Positions 8,651-18,025 of a DNA stretch of 64,000 nucleotides are shown here, in pieces. The translations under genes were made by a program, and so were the position numbers. A model generated the notes under the pieces. That model was not told where the DNA came from, made no database searches, and saw only the letters and a list, made by a program, of their open reading frames with translations. Location: the NCBI RefSeq assembly GCF_040219635.1, contig NZ_JAVJSC010000004.1, forward strand, positions 310,001 through 374,000, read 5' to 3'. Position 1 is the stretch's first letter. Each line of letters begins with the position of its first letter. The stretch is from Pyruvatibacter sp. (GTDB taxonomy: Bacteria; Pseudomonadota; Alphaproteobacteria; CGMCC-115125).

Positions 8651-9895
8651 TTGTCCTCAACAAGGGCGGCGGTTGATTTACACCTGAACAAGGGGTTTTC
8701 CGGCTTGGGACTGCCACTCTCACACCTCGCTGCGCGCATATTTGTCCCGGGGTTCCTTGCGGTCATCTTTGCGGTCGGGGGTGCGCCTGGTAATGTCTTC
8801 ACAGTGTTCCCGCCCTCGCCCGTGCTTGCGCAGGAAACTGCCGACGAAGAAGATATTTCGCGCGATGTTCTTGCGGCGCAGTTCAAGCAGGGTGTCGCTG
8901 AATATGACGCCAAAAACTATTCCCGCGCATTTGAGCTTTGGCTGCCGCTGGCGCGCGATGGTGACCTTGCGGCGCAACGCAACGTGGCACACATGCTGCG
9001 GCTGGGGCGCGGCGTTAAACAGGATTTGCAGCGCGCACGCAGTTTCTATGAGCGCTCGGCTGAGTTCGGGTTTGTAACAGCCCAGACCAATCTGGCGGTG
9101 ATGTTGCTGAACGGCGAAGGTGGCAGCGAAGACCCGGAAGCAGCAGCCGTATGGTTTGATCGTGCAGCCCGCGGCGGCCACCCAATTGCGCAATACCACC
9201 TGGCAACGCTCTATGAGCGCGGCATCGGGGTGGAAGCAGATACAGCCCGTGCTCTTGGATGGTATGCCCTCGCCGCGCGCGGCGGCCATCAAGGTGCCCT
9301 CAACCGGCTGGCAGACCTTGTGCCAACACTACCTGGCCCAGCTGCAAATCAACAAGCGCCAGAGCCAGAGACGCTACCTGAGATAGTGCCGGAAGAACCG
9401 GCGGATGCAACTGCCGTAAATGAGATAACAGCACCCGATACCGGCGCGACTGATGCATCTACCCTGGAACAGCCTGCTGATGCCAACGACGATGACGCCG
9501 ACGCTACCGAGGAGGCCGCACCGCCGGGAGATATTGCTGCCGCGCTTGATGCGTACCGGTCCCGCAAGTTCACCGATGCATTGCTGGCCTTTGAGGCCAT
9601 GGCCTATCGCGGCAATACAGAAGCGCAGTATCGGCTCGCACGGATGCGAAACCGGGGAGAAGGTGAGCCGCGCGATCCGGTTGCCGCATTGGCATGGTGG
9701 AGCATCGCTGCAGCAGCGGGACATGAAAAATCAGAGGTGGCTGCTACTCAACTGCGCAGCGAATTGGGGCCAGGTCGCCGCGACGATGCAGAGCGCGAAG
9801 CAGCACAGTTTATGGCACTCATTGGCCAGTTGACGGGCACCACGCGAGGCAGTGAACCAGCAGCAGAAAGACCCACGCAAACCGTCGAAGAGTAG
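8651..9895 (+). CDS. Secreted Sel1-repeat (TPR-like) protein
   Basis: A protein of about 414 residues with an N-terminal hydrophobic segment (FLAVIFAVGGAPGN...) and a likely signal peptidase site after SPVLA-QE. At least four Sel1-type repeats follow (DGDLAAQRNVAHMLRLGRGV, FGFVTAQTNLAVMLLNGEGG, GGHPIAQYHLATLYERGIGV, GGHQGALNRLADL). A low-complexity acidic/alanine linker (about residues 225-300) is followed by one more pair of repeats (YRGNTEAQYRLARMRNRGEG, AAGHEKSEVAATQL). Sel1 arrays are usually protein-interaction scaffolds in the periplasm. The start is uncertain: TTG at 8651 or TTG at 8705; no ATG is in frame ahead of the signal sequence. Confidence 0.85.
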   Translation: MSSTRAAVDLHLNKGFSGLGLPLSHLAARIFVPGFLAVIFAVGGAPGNVFTVFPPSPVLAQETADEEDISRDVLAAQFKQGVAEYDAKNYSRAFELWLPLARDGDLAAQRNVAHMLRLGRGVKQDLQRARSFYERSAEFGFVTAQTNLAVMLLNGEGGSEDPEAAAVWFDRAARGGHPIAQYHLATLYERGIGVEADTARALGWYALAARGGHQGALNRLADLVPTLPGPAANQQAPEPETLPEIVPEEPADATAVNEITAPDTGATDASTLEQPADANDDDADATEEAAPPGDIAAALDAYRSRKFTDALLAFEAMAYRGNTEAQYRLARMRNRGEGEPRDPVAALAWWSIAAAAGHEKSEVAATQLRSELGPGRRDDAEREAAQFMALIGQLTGTTRGSEPAAERPTQTVEE

Positions 9896-10003
9896 CTGGT
9901 TTGAGGCCACCGCCTTTGATGCCAATACCGCGTTAACCCTATGGTATCGGCCTGTCGTGCACAGTGAACACCAGTTCTCATTCTGATTTCAGGCGTTGTT
10001 TCC

Positions 10004-10909
10004 ATGCGCGACCCGCATCTTGTCTTGGGTGTTGCCAAGAGCGCAGACCAAGCGACCATCAAGCAGGCATATCGTCGGCTGGCAAAGCAGTTCCATCCCG
10101 ACATGTCGGGTGGCAACGCGCGCGCGCATTCGCGCTTTCAGGAAATCACCGAGGCCTATCGGGCGCTCAGGGCTCTTGAAGCAAGCGAGGAGCGGATTGC
10201 CGCAAGCGCTGCTGAAGCCACCCGGGCCTATGAGCAGCCCCTGCCTGATAGCGCGGAAAGTGCAGACCCATCCGAGGCAAAACCAACAAAGCCTGAAACA
10301 AAACAAAACACTGGTCGGGCAGGCGATTTTTTTGAGACGCTGAAAAAAGCCGGCATCAAACCGTTTCGTCGCCGCGGCGATGATCTGGCGTGTTCGCTTC
10401 ACCTGAAGTTTCTGGATGCTGCAAGAGGCGGCACCCATCGCGTGACCCTGCCCACAGACCGCACGGTGGATGTCACCCTGCCGCCGGGTATTGATGATGG
10501 AAAACAAGTGCGGCTTCGCGGCCTTGGGGCACCTGGGTCTGCCGGCGGCAGCGCCGGGGACGCACTCGTGACAGTCGAGATTGAGCCGCACCCCTATTTC
10601 AGCCGCGATGGCAAGGATATCCGGCTGGCATTGCCTATTTCCATTGCCGAAGCTGTGGAGGGTGCCAAGGTTCAGGTGCCCACACTCAACGGCAGGGTCT
10701 GGGTCACAATTCCCGCCGGCTCAAACTCAGGCACTGTACTGAGACTTGCAGGCAAGGGCATTGCGTCTGCCGACGGTGCCGCCGGTCATCAGTTCATCGA
10801 GCTGATTATTGTGCTGCCAGAGGGCCGTGACGCGGACCTGGCAGCATTTGTGCGCCAGTGGCCTGGTGCCAAGTCGCACGACCCGCGCGCCGCCTTTGGA
10901 CTTGGTTAG
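10004..10909 (+). CDS. DnaJ-class co-chaperone (CbpA-like, no zinc finger)
   Basis: A 301-residue J-domain protein. The J domain occupies about residues 3-65, with His31-Pro32-Asp33 needed to stimulate DnaK ATPase. A charged, low-complexity linker follows, then the DnaJ C-terminal substrate-binding beta domains (LHLKFLDAARGGTHRVTLP..., VTIPAGSNSGTVLRLAGKG). The Cys-rich zinc finger of DnaJ is absent, as in CbpA/DnaJ-like proteins. It acts in the cytoplasm as an Hsp70 partner. It precedes fabI by about 180 bp on the same strand, probably as a separate unit. Confidence 0.9.
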   Translation: MRDPHLVLGVAKSADQATIKQAYRRLAKQFHPDMSGGNARAHSRFQEITEAYRALRALEASEERIAASAAEATRAYEQPLPDSAESADPSEAKPTKPETKQNTGRAGDFFETLKKAGIKPFRRRGDDLACSLHLKFLDAARGGTHRVTLPTDRTVDVTLPPGIDDGKQVRLRGLGAPGSAGGSAGDALVTVEIEPHPYFSRDGKDIRLALPISIAEAVEGAKVQVPTLNGRVWVTIPAGSNSGTVLRLAGKGIASADGAAGHQFIELIIVLPEGRDADLAAFVRQWPGAKSHDPRAAFGLG

Positions 10910-11089
10910 GCCTCTGGCCCCCTATCAGCCCGCCAATACCCGCCACAATCGTTCACATGTCGTGATTGGCTTGTGCTGGCCAGCCTTGGCCGGATCGGCT
11001 AAGGCAATGCTATAAAACACACGAACACCGCGCTGCCGGACGGTACATTGATGGTTGGGCGCGGGCAAAAACAACAAGACGAGGTCTAG

Positions 11090-11899
11090 ATGAGCGGTAC
11101 GGGGCTGATGGCGGGCAAACGCGGCCTGATTATGGGGGTCGCAAATGACCGGTCCATCGCATGGGGCATCGCCAAGGCTGCTGCAGACGCAGGCGCAGAC
11201 CTGGCGTTCACCTATCAGGGGGACGCGCTCAAGAAGCGTGTTGACCCGCTGGCACACAGTGTAGGCGCAAATCTGGTACTGCCCTGCGACGTGACAGATG
11301 CAGCGTCCATGGATTCGGTGTTTGAGACGCTTGAAGCACAGTGGGGCAAGCTCGACTTTCTGGTTCACGCCATTGCGTTTGCCGATAAGGACGAGCTCAA
11401 GGGCCGCTATGTTGATACAAGCCTCGACAATTTTTTGATGAGCATGAACATCTCCTGCTACTCGTTCACAGCCATTGCGCAGCGCGCGGAGAAGCTGATG
11501 ACCGATGGCGGCTCAATGGTCACACTCACTTACTATGGCGCTGAAAAAGTCATGCCCCACTACAACGTGATGGGTGTGGCCAAGGCGGCGCTTGAGGCAA
11601 GCGTGAGGTATCTCGCCGAAGACCTCGGCAAGAAGGCTATTCGCGTCAACGCCGTTTCTGCCGGTCCCATCAAAACACTTGCCGCAAGCGGCATTGGCGA
11701 CTTTCGCTATATTCTGAAATGGAACGAGTACAATGCGCCGTTGCGGCGGACTGTCACCATTGATGAAGTGGGTCAGTCGGCGCTCTATCTCCTGTCCGAC
11801 ATGGGCCGCGCGGTCACGGGCGAAGTACACCACGTCGATGGCGGTTACCACGTTGTTGGTATGAAAGCGGAGGATGCGCCGGATATATCCGTATCCTGA
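11090..11899 (+). CDS. fabI: Enoyl-ACP reductase (NADH)
   Basis: A 269-residue FabI, which carries out the last reduction of each fatty acid elongation cycle. The divergent SDR signature is clear: GVANDRSIAWGIA nucleotide-binding loop (residues 16-28), HAIAFADKDEL, and catalytic Tyr158 and Lys165 in the Y-x6-K arrangement (YNVMGVAK). Length is typical. aroC begins 24 bp downstream, so fabI, aroC and the following membrane-protein gene probably form one transcript. A weak promoter-like pair (TTGGCC at 10986, TATAAA at 11011, spacing 19) lies upstream but is unconvincing. Confidence 0.97.
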   Translation: MSGTGLMAGKRGLIMGVANDRSIAWGIAKAAADAGADLAFTYQGDALKKRVDPLAHSVGANLVLPCDVTDAASMDSVFETLEAQWGKLDFLVHAIAFADKDELKGRYVDTSLDNFLMSMNISCYSFTAIAQRAEKLMTDGGSMVTLTYYGAEKVMPHYNVMGVAKAALEASVRYLAEDLGKKAIRVNAVSAGPIKTLAASGIGDFRYILKWNEYNAPLRRTVTIDEVGQSALYLLSDMGRAVTGEVHHVDGGYHVVGMKAEDAPDISVS

Positions 11900-11923
11900 T
11901 TGAGAGCGCGCTTACGTTCAACC

Positions 11924-13066
11924 ATGAGCCATAACAGCTTTGGACATCTGTTTCGCGTAACAACCTGGGGTGAGTCTCACGGGCCGGCTCTTGGCTGTGT
12001 GGTGGATGGCTGCCCTGCGGGTATTCCGCTTACGGAAGATGACATTCAGGTGTGGATGGACAAGCGCCGTCCCGGCCAGTCGAAATACACAACCCAGCGC
12101 CGCGAGCCGGACCAGGTGCGCATCCTTTCAGGGGTCTTCCCGGATGCATCCGGCGTTCAGGTAACAACCGGAACACCGATAAGCCTGCTGATTGAAAATG
12201 TGGACCAGCGCTCCAAGGACTATGGCGACATCAAGGACAAGTTCAGGCCCGGTCATGCTGACTATGCCTATTATGCAAAATATGGCATTCGCGATTATCG
12301 CGGTGGCGGGCGTCAGTCTGCCCGCGAGACCGCAGCGCGTGTTGCCGCCGGTGCTATTGCGCGCAAAGTGCTGAATGCAGTTATCGGCGATGTTGTCATA
12401 CGCGGTGCGCTCGTGCAGGTGGGTCCGCACAAACTGCCAAAGACGCGAAAAAGCTGGAACTGGGATCTGGTCAATACCAACCCGTTCTGGTGCCCGCATG
12501 AGCAAAGTGCCGAAAAATGGGCAACCTATCTTGATGGCATTCGCAAGGCAGGCTCGTCGTGTGGCGCGGTGATCGAGGTTCAGGCGCTCGGTGTGCCCGC
12601 AGGTCTTGGTGCGCCAATATATGGCAAGCTGGATGCGGAGCTCGCCGGTGCGCTGATGAGCATCAATGCTGTGAAAGCTGTTGAGATCGGCGACGGGATG
12701 GAGACGGCAAAACTGACCGGCGAGAAAAATGCTGATCAGATGCGTATGAAAAACGGCGAGCCGGTGTTTACCTCCAACCATGCGGGCGGTGTGCAGGGCG
12801 GCATTTCAACCGGGCAGGACGTTGTTGCCCGGTTTGCAGTCAAGCCGACGTCGTCCATTCTGACGCCACGCAAGACAGTGGATCTGGCCGGAAAAAATAC
12901 TGACATTGTAACCAAAGGCCGGCATGACCCGTGCGTTGGCATTCGTGCTGTGCCGGTGGGTGAGGCCATGATGGCCTGTGTGCTGGCTGACCAACTGTTG
13001 CGCCACCGCGCACAGACCGGGCGTGCCACCGGCCTGCCACTTGGAGATATTTTCAGCGATGAGTGA
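11924..13066 (+). CDS. aroC: Chorismate synthase
   Basis: A 380-residue FMN-dependent enzyme converting 5-enolpyruvylshikimate 3-phosphate to chorismate, the branch point for aromatic amino acids and folate. Signature blocks are GESHGPALGCVVDGCPAG at residues 18-35, RRPGQS, YRGGGRQSARETAARVAAGAIA, and DPCVGIRAVPVGEAM near the C-terminus. ATG at 11924 chosen over an upstream in-frame start because homologues begin MSHNSFG. Its last eight bases overlap the next gene. Confidence 0.98.
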   Translation: MSHNSFGHLFRVTTWGESHGPALGCVVDGCPAGIPLTEDDIQVWMDKRRPGQSKYTTQRREPDQVRILSGVFPDASGVQVTTGTPISLLIENVDQRSKDYGDIKDKFRPGHADYAYYAKYGIRDYRGGGRQSARETAARVAAGAIARKVLNAVIGDVVIRGALVQVGPHKLPKTRKSWNWDLVNTNPFWCPHEQSAEKWATYLDGIRKAGSSCGAVIEVQALGVPAGLGAPIYGKLDAELAGALMSINAVKAVEIGDGMETAKLTGEKNADQMRMKNGEPVFTSNHAGGVQGGISTGQDVVARFAVKPTSSILTPRKTVDLAGKNTDIVTKGRHDPCVGIRAVPVGEAMMACVLADQLLRHRAQTGRATGLPLGDIFSDE

Positions 13067-13631
13067 AACTGATCCCTTTGCTGAAAACGAGGCCGCGCGG
13101 GACGGCACTGGGGCACCGGCAAGTCTGGCGGCAACCTACGAACGACAGTCCGGCGAGATGATGGTGTATGGCGGCACGTTCTTTGGACTGTTTTTTTTGC
13201 TCGGCGGCATCATGTCCGGCACCATCGCCTTCCTGCTTCTGGCCTGCGCCATGCTGGGGTCAGCGTTTTATTTCTTTCCGATGATCCGCACCGAACGGGC
13301 GCAACTACGTGTGGAACCGCGTGGGTTTTATCTGGATGGGATGGGCTGGTTGCCCTGGTCTGCTATCAGCTCTGTCAGGATGTATGACAGGGCCGTGCGG
13401 ACGATCCGCAATGCACACCTGGAATTGACACTTGCCGCACCTGCCGACGACGTGGTGTTGAAAGACGACGGAAAACCGGATGCCATCCGCAGCATGATGA
13501 CCACGGTCTGGTCTTTGAAGCGCACTGGCGATGGTGACAAAAACCGCCTTGTGGTCATTCGGCTGGAGCCACTTTCAGCCACACCGGAAGCCATCATTGG
13601 TGCCATGCGTCGCTATATGCGCACGACTTAA
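13059..13631 (+). CDS. Small membrane protein with PH-like cytoplasmic part
   Basis: A 190-residue protein starting inside the aroC stop region (overlap 13059-13066), so probably translationally coupled. A charged N-terminus of about 40 residues is followed by two adjacent hydrophobic helices (about residues 38-54 and 56-72) and a soluble portion with alternating beta-strand character (GFYLDGMGWLPWSAISSVRMYDRA...), similar to bacterial PH-like or DUF2244-type membrane proteins. No catalytic motif. Function unassigned. Confidence 0.75.
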   Translation: MSETDPFAENEAARDGTGAPASLAATYERQSGEMMVYGGTFFGLFFLLGGIMSGTIAFLLLACAMLGSAFYFFPMIRTERAQLRVEPRGFYLDGMGWLPWSAISSVRMYDRAVRTIRNAHLELTLAAPADDVVLKDDGKPDAIRSMMTTVWSLKRTGDGDKNRLVVIRLEPLSATPEAIIGAMRRYMRTT

Positions 13632-13641
13632 CGCAAGCTAC

Positions 13642-14709
13642 CTAGGCTTTTTCAAACGTCAGGACCTTGGACAGGAACGCGGGCGTTTCAGAAACCTGCA
13701 CAAGGCCTGTGCCTGCAAACAGCTTTGCCAGATTTTCCTTGGTGTATGAGCCAAAATACGGCTCGTGAAAGGCCCACGGGAAAAAGTCCAAAAGCCCGTC
13801 CATGTCGGCAGCGTCGCCTTTTTGCAGCGCGTCCACAAAGATCAGCCGCCCGCCTGGCTTCAGCACGCGGGCCATTTCTGCGGCCACACCACGCCTGATT
13901 TTGGGCGGCAACTCGTGGAACAGATAAACGCATGTCACGACATCCTGACTGCCATCCGCAACCGGCAGGTGCTCTGCATTTGCATTGATGAACGTGACGT
14001 TACGCCAGCGCCGCAGCGTCCTCTTTGCCTTCGCCAGATAGTTTGGCGACATGTCCACTGTGGTGAGGTTCAGGCGCGGATAGTTATCACACACAAAAGT
14101 CAAAAAACGTCCGGTACCGCAGGCGACATCCAGCATGGCAACGTCGCGCTGATCGCGCCCGGCAAGAGCTTGTGCCAGCGGAACGAGCGCCTGCCGACGC
14201 ATGGCGTCCGCTGTGCCAGAGAACAGCACTTCAACCTGAGTGTCGTAGATTTCAGCGGAAGCGTCATCCAGCCAGCCGCCGGTCTGGTAGTGGAAGTTTT
14301 GCAGGTAATAGCGCGGAAAGCGGCTGCGGCGTTCGTCGTTCAGCACTTCAGAATGTGATTTGCTGCGGCGGCGGCCATCCACCTGCGGCACGTCCTTGAG
14401 ATAGGCACGCGCTTTTCTAAGGCCGCTAAGGGGCTTTGGCGCAAGGTCGTGTGGGGCGGCGTAAACGCCGGCCTCCACGTTGCGCCAGTCAGCGGCAAAC
14501 AGGTCCGTTACGGCCTTGAGCAGTGCCTGACGATTGGGTGCCTTGGCCGTTGAGTCTGGGGGCGGTGTATTTTTATCCCGCAGCGGGCCGACGATACGTC
14601 TGGTTGCTGCATAGTGCCCCAGATACCACGCCACCCGCGCGCCCTGGCTCAATCCGTAGGCGAGGCGTAAGGCCCGTTTGGAACCGATGCTGGATGATAC
14701 GTCGCTCAT
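13642..14709 (-). CDS. Class I SAM-dependent methyltransferase
   Basis: A 355-residue protein. The C-terminal 190 residues hold a Rossmann methyltransferase: motif I MLDVACGTGRF, an acidic loop in TTVDMSPNYL, NANAEHLPVADGSQDVV and the post-motif VLKPGGRLIFVDA. The N-terminal 150 residues are basic and unique in style, ending in an RFPRYYLQNFHYQTGGWLDDASAEIYD block. The methyl acceptor is unknown; the motif arrangement is closest to UbiE/small-molecule methyltransferases. It lies nine bases after the RlmD-like gene at the end of a long minus-strand run. Confidence 0.85.
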   Translation of the reverse strand: MSDVSSSIGSKRALRLAYGLSQGARVAWYLGHYAATRRIVGPLRDKNTPPPDSTAKAPNRQALLKAVTDLFAADWRNVEAGVYAAPHDLAPKPLSGLRKARAYLKDVPQVDGRRRSKSHSEVLNDERRSRFPRYYLQNFHYQTGGWLDDASAEIYDTQVEVLFSGTADAMRRQALVPLAQALAGRDQRDVAMLDVACGTGRFLTFVCDNYPRLNLTTVDMSPNYLAKAKRTLRRWRNVTFINANAEHLPVADGSQDVVTCVYLFHELPPKIRRGVAAEMARVLKPGGRLIFVDALQKGDAADMDGLLDFFPWAFHEPYFGSYTKENLAKLFAGTGLVQVSETPAFLSKVLTFEKA

Positions 14710-14718
14710 ACCTCTAAT

Positions 14719-15957
14719 CTAGGCGCGTTTGAACACCGCGACCAGTTCAACGTGAGGTGACCAGCGGAATTGATCTACCGGCGTGACCTCACCCATTTCA
14801 TAACCGCCGTCGATCAATGTCCGCGCGTCTCGGGCAAATGTTCCCGGGTTACAGGATACAGACGCGATGACCGGAACGCTGGACGCTGCCAACTGCTCCA
14901 CCTGCGCGGCAGCACCGGCGCGGGGCGGATCTATCACGGCAAAGTCATAGACTTTGAGATCCTGCGGCAGAAGCGGGCGGCGAAACAGGTCACGGCGGCT
15001 GGACACCACCGGCTTTAGGCCCTGAAGGTTGCGCACTGCCTGATCGAGCGATGCAACAGCACCGCCATCACTGTCAAAGGCGTCCACTTTGGCAAGGCGC
15101 GCCATCGGCAGGGCGAATGCACCACATCCTGAAAACAGATCAACAGTTCTCTTTGGGCGCTTGAGGCCCTTCAGCGCCTCCATCACCTTGCCGCGCAACA
15201 CGGCCTCGGCTGCTTCAACCGCCTGCAAAAAGCCGCCCGCAGGAGGCGTACAGGCAAGTCCGTCAAACAAAATTACCGGATCCAGCCATTGAGCCACCGG
15301 CTCACCGTTCCACGTCAGTCGTGCAAGACCTGCTGATTGACCGGCGGCAGACAGCCGCGACAACAGTTTTCCATCAAGCGGCTTGCCGGGCATTTCGACA
15401 GCAACATCGAGGCCGTTTTGGGTGGTCGTGACAGACACACGTGCTTCGCCACGCCGTGTCAGCCCGTCGGCCAGAAGCGTTTCAAGCTGAGGAATGGCGG
15501 CGGTAATAGCGGGATCAATCACCCAACAGCCGGGAACCTCGACGATGTGACCGGAGGATTTCTCATGAAAACCCAGAACAACGCCCGAACTGTTACGCCG
15601 GGCGGCGAATACCGCGCGGCGACGCGAGCGGGGCGGCATACAAACGGTGCTGGCAACATCAGCGTCTATGCCCCGGTGGGCCAGAGCTGTAACAATCTGG
15701 TCGCGTTTCCAGTCGGCGACAAACCTATCATTGAGGTGTTGCAGGGTGCAGCCGCCACAGTGGCCCGCGTGGTTGCACGGTGGCGTGACCCTGTGGCTGG
15801 ATGCTTCGTGTACGGCAACAATTTTTGCGCGGGCACCGTCTGTGTTGAGTGACACCACATCGCCAGGGGCCGCACCGTCCACAAACACAGGCTGGCCATC
15901 AACCAGCGCAACGCCGTCGCCCTTGTGGGCAAGCTCGGTGATGGTAACTTTATCCAT
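14719..15957 (-). CDS. RlmD/TrmA-family RNA (uracil-C5) methyltransferase
   Basis: A 412-residue protein. An N-terminal TRAM domain (residues 1-60) is followed by a Cys cluster (CNHAGHCGGC) fitting the 4Fe-4S site of RlmC/RlmD enzymes, and a C-terminal SAM domain with VDLFSGCGAFALPMA, DPPRAG and the catalytic cysteine in SVSCNPGTFARD. Such enzymes make 5-methyluridine in 23S rRNA or tRNA; which base is modified here cannot be told. I start at the ATG complementary to 15955-15957, overlapping tlyA by eight bases; the longer in-frame version would read deep through tlyA and lacks homologous content. Confidence 0.9.
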   Translation of the reverse strand: MDKVTITELAHKGDGVALVDGQPVFVDGAAPGDVVSLNTDGARAKIVAVHEASSHRVTPPCNHAGHCGGCTLQHLNDRFVADWKRDQIVTALAHRGIDADVASTVCMPPRSRRRAVFAARRNSSGVVLGFHEKSSGHIVEVPGCWVIDPAITAAIPQLETLLADGLTRRGEARVSVTTTQNGLDVAVEMPGKPLDGKLLSRLSAAGQSAGLARLTWNGEPVAQWLDPVILFDGLACTPPAGGFLQAVEAAEAVLRGKVMEALKGLKRPKRTVDLFSGCGAFALPMARLAKVDAFDSDGGAVASLDQAVRNLQGLKPVVSSRRDLFRRPLLPQDLKVYDFAVIDPPRAGAAAQVEQLAASSVPVIASVSCNPGTFARDARTLIDGGYEMGEVTPVDQFRWSPHVELVAVFKRA

Positions 15958-16681
15958 CCCGGCGTGCACCAAGAAGAAACTCGATATTGCCGCTTCCGCC
16001 TGCAATCGGGCTCTCAACGCATCCCGTAACGGTCCATCCGTCAAGGGCGGCAACTGCGTCACTCACGGCGGCTATGGAGGCGCGTCGGGCGTCAACATCC
16101 TTGACGATGCCGCCCTTGCCTATTGCGCCGCGTCCAACTTCAAACTGTGGCTTGACCAACACCACCAGTCGCGAGACTGGCGCCGCAAAGGTACACGCGG
16201 CAGGCAGCACTTTTGTAGCTGAAATAAACGACACGTCGCACACGATGAGGCTGACCGGATCAGGCACCTGCGCGGCGGCAAGCGTACGCACATCCTGACC
16301 TTCAAGGGACACCACTCTGGGATCGCCGCGAAACTTGGCAGACAGTTGGTCGTGGCCCACATCCACCGCATAGACCAGCCTCGCGCCGCGCGACAACACA
16401 ACATCGGTGAAGCCGCCGGTGGAGGCGCCAACATCGAGCACGGTCATGTCTTTGCAGGGAATACCAAACTGGTCCAGCGCATGGGCAAGCTTAAGACCGC
16501 CACGTGAGACATAGGGGATGGAGGGGTCATCAAGAGATATCTCAAAGCCGGGGTCTGTTTCCTGCGCGGCTTTCGTCACGACAGCACCAGCAACGCGAAC
16601 CCTGCCCGCCTTGATTTCTGACTGGGCCCGGGCGCGCGACGGTGCCAGTCCGCGTTCTACAAGCAGAAGATCAAGCCTCAC
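15950..16681 (-). CDS. tlyA: TlyA-type rRNA 2'-O-methyltransferase
   Basis: A protein of about 243 residues. An N-terminal S4 RNA-binding domain (RLDLLLVERGLAPSRARAQSEIKAG) precedes a FtsJ-like SAM domain (VLDVGASTGGFTDVVLSRGA, ...VKPQFEVGR...). TlyA proteins 2'-O-methylate cytidines in 16S and/or 23S rRNA. The GTG complementary to 16679-16681 is preferred: GGAG sits ten bases upstream and homologues start right at the S4 domain; a longer in-frame GTG at 16783 would run into xseB. It lies 58 bp after xseB. Confidence 0.9.
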   Translation of the reverse strand: MRLDLLLVERGLAPSRARAQSEIKAGRVRVAGAVVTKAAQETDPGFEISLDDPSIPYVSRGGLKLAHALDQFGIPCKDMTVLDVGASTGGFTDVVLSRGARLVYAVDVGHDQLSAKFRGDPRVVSLEGQDVRTLAAAQVPDPVSLIVCDVSFISATKVLPAACTFAAPVSRLVVLVKPQFEVGRGAIGKGGIVKDVDARRASIAAVSDAVAALDGWTVTGCVESPIAGGSGNIEFLLGARRDG

Positions 16682-16739
16682 GGGATGTGCGCTCCGGAAA
16701 CGAAGGCCGGGCCGGGCAACAATGGTGTGTGCCTGAAAA

Positions 16740-16997
16740 TCAATCGTCGTCCATGTGGGCTGCTGCGGTGCCCTTGGCGGCACCCGAAGCGTCGAGGGTG
16801 ATTTTCTCGACCTTCATTTCGGCTTCCCGGAGCTTGGCCTCGCAGTGCGACTTGAGGGCTGTGCCACGCTCATACACCTGAATTGATTTTTCGAGGTCCA
16901 CGTCGCCACCTTCAAGCTCGCTGACGATTGTCTCAAGCTCTTCCAGCGCGGCCTCAAAAGACAACTTCTTGATATCAGCGGGGATTTTGTCGGCCAT
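16740..16997 (-). CDS. xseB: Exodeoxyribonuclease VII small subunit
   Basis: An 85-residue coiled-coil protein with the family pattern LSFEAALEELETIVSELEGG near residues 12-31 and YERGTALKSHCEAKL. It wraps the large subunit XseA to form the nuclease that degrades single-stranded DNA to oligonucleotides; xseA is not in the window. It sits between the HDAC-like gene and tlyA in a minus-strand run. Confidence 0.95.
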   Translation of the reverse strand: MADKIPADIKKLSFEAALEELETIVSELEGGDVDLEKSIQVYERGTALKSHCEAKLREAEMKVEKITLDASGAAKGTAAAHMDDD

Positions 16998-17037
16998 TGG
17001 ATTATTCCAGCAGGTTTTAGGTCAGGAAGGATAAGCG

Positions 17038-17967
17038 TTAGGCAGCCATCAGGGCTGCAACATGGGCGCCCGATGCGCTGGCAAGCGCTTTCAGGTCGTA
17101 GCCCCCTTCAAGTAGCGAGATGACGCGGCCTTCGCAATGGCGGTGCGCGGTTTTGCATAATTGCTGCGTAATCCAGGCATAATCCTCATCTTCGAGGTCC
17201 ATTTGCGCCAGCGGGTCGCGGCGGTGGCCGTCAAACCCCGCAGATATGACAATCAGATCCGGCGCAAAGGCATCAAGAGCGGGCAAAATACGATCCTGAT
17301 AAGCGGCGCGAAACATCTCACCGTTTGCATGGGGCGGCAACGGCGCGTTGACGATGTTGCCAGCGATGCCTGTGGTCGCCGCATCGCCAGTGCCGGGATA
17401 CAGCGGGTGCTGATGGGTAGACGCATAAAAAAGCGTTGCATCATTGATGAAGGCTGCCTGCGTTCCGTTGCCGTGATGAACATCAAAATCAACAACAGCC
17501 ACACGCCGGGCACCATGACTGACCTGCGCATGACGCGCGGCAATGGCCGCGTTGCTGAAAAAGCAAAAGCCCATGGCGCGCTCAGGCTCCGCATGGTGGC
17601 CGGGCGGGCGGATCGCACAAAACGCATTTTTGACCGCACCGGACATCACCTGATCCACCGCCTGCACCCCGGCACCTGCCGCCAGCAATGCGGCGTGCGC
17701 CGTGCCGGGTGACATGACCGTATCCTCGTCCACAAATGTGTAGCCATCGGCGGGAACTGCCGCCATCACGGCATCTATGTGCGACTGCGGATGGATACGC
17801 AGCAGATGCTCAGCGGTAGCAGGTACTGCCTGCAGACGCTCAAGATCAGAAAACTGACCGTGTGACAGCGCATCGATCACCGCGCGCAATCGCGCCGGAC
17901 TTTCAGGGTGGCGCGCAGGCGGTGCATGTTGTTTGCAGTCGGCATGAGTAATGAGCAGCGTGGTCAT
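17038..17967 (-). CDS. Histone-deacetylase-family amidohydrolase (class II-like)
   Basis: A 309-residue arginase/deacetylase-fold zinc enzyme. Family motifs are all visible: HPESPARL, AIRPPGHHAEPERAMGFCFF (about residues 117-136), DFDVHHGNGTQ with Asp and His zinc ligands, SAGFDGHRRDPL with the second Asp ligand, and LLEGGYDL. Bacterial members deacetylate acetyl-polyamines or acyl-lysines; the substrate here is unknown. It is upstream of xseB, with 40 bp between them, in a gene order seen in other alphaproteobacteria. Confidence 0.92.
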   Translation of the reverse strand: MTTLLITHADCKQHAPPARHPESPARLRAVIDALSHGQFSDLERLQAVPATAEHLLRIHPQSHIDAVMAAVPADGYTFVDEDTVMSPGTAHAALLAAGAGVQAVDQVMSGAVKNAFCAIRPPGHHAEPERAMGFCFFSNAAIAARHAQVSHGARRVAVVDFDVHHGNGTQAAFINDATLFYASTHQHPLYPGTGDAATTGIAGNIVNAPLPPHANGEMFRAAYQDRILPALDAFAPDLIVISAGFDGHRRDPLAQMDLEDEDYAWITQQLCKTAHRHCEGRVISLLEGGYDLKALASASGAHVAALMAA

Positions 17968-18025
17968 TCAGCCATTGTGCCTTAGTTGCGGAAGGCCGCA
18001 AGCGGTGAGTTGCTTCCGGCTTACT

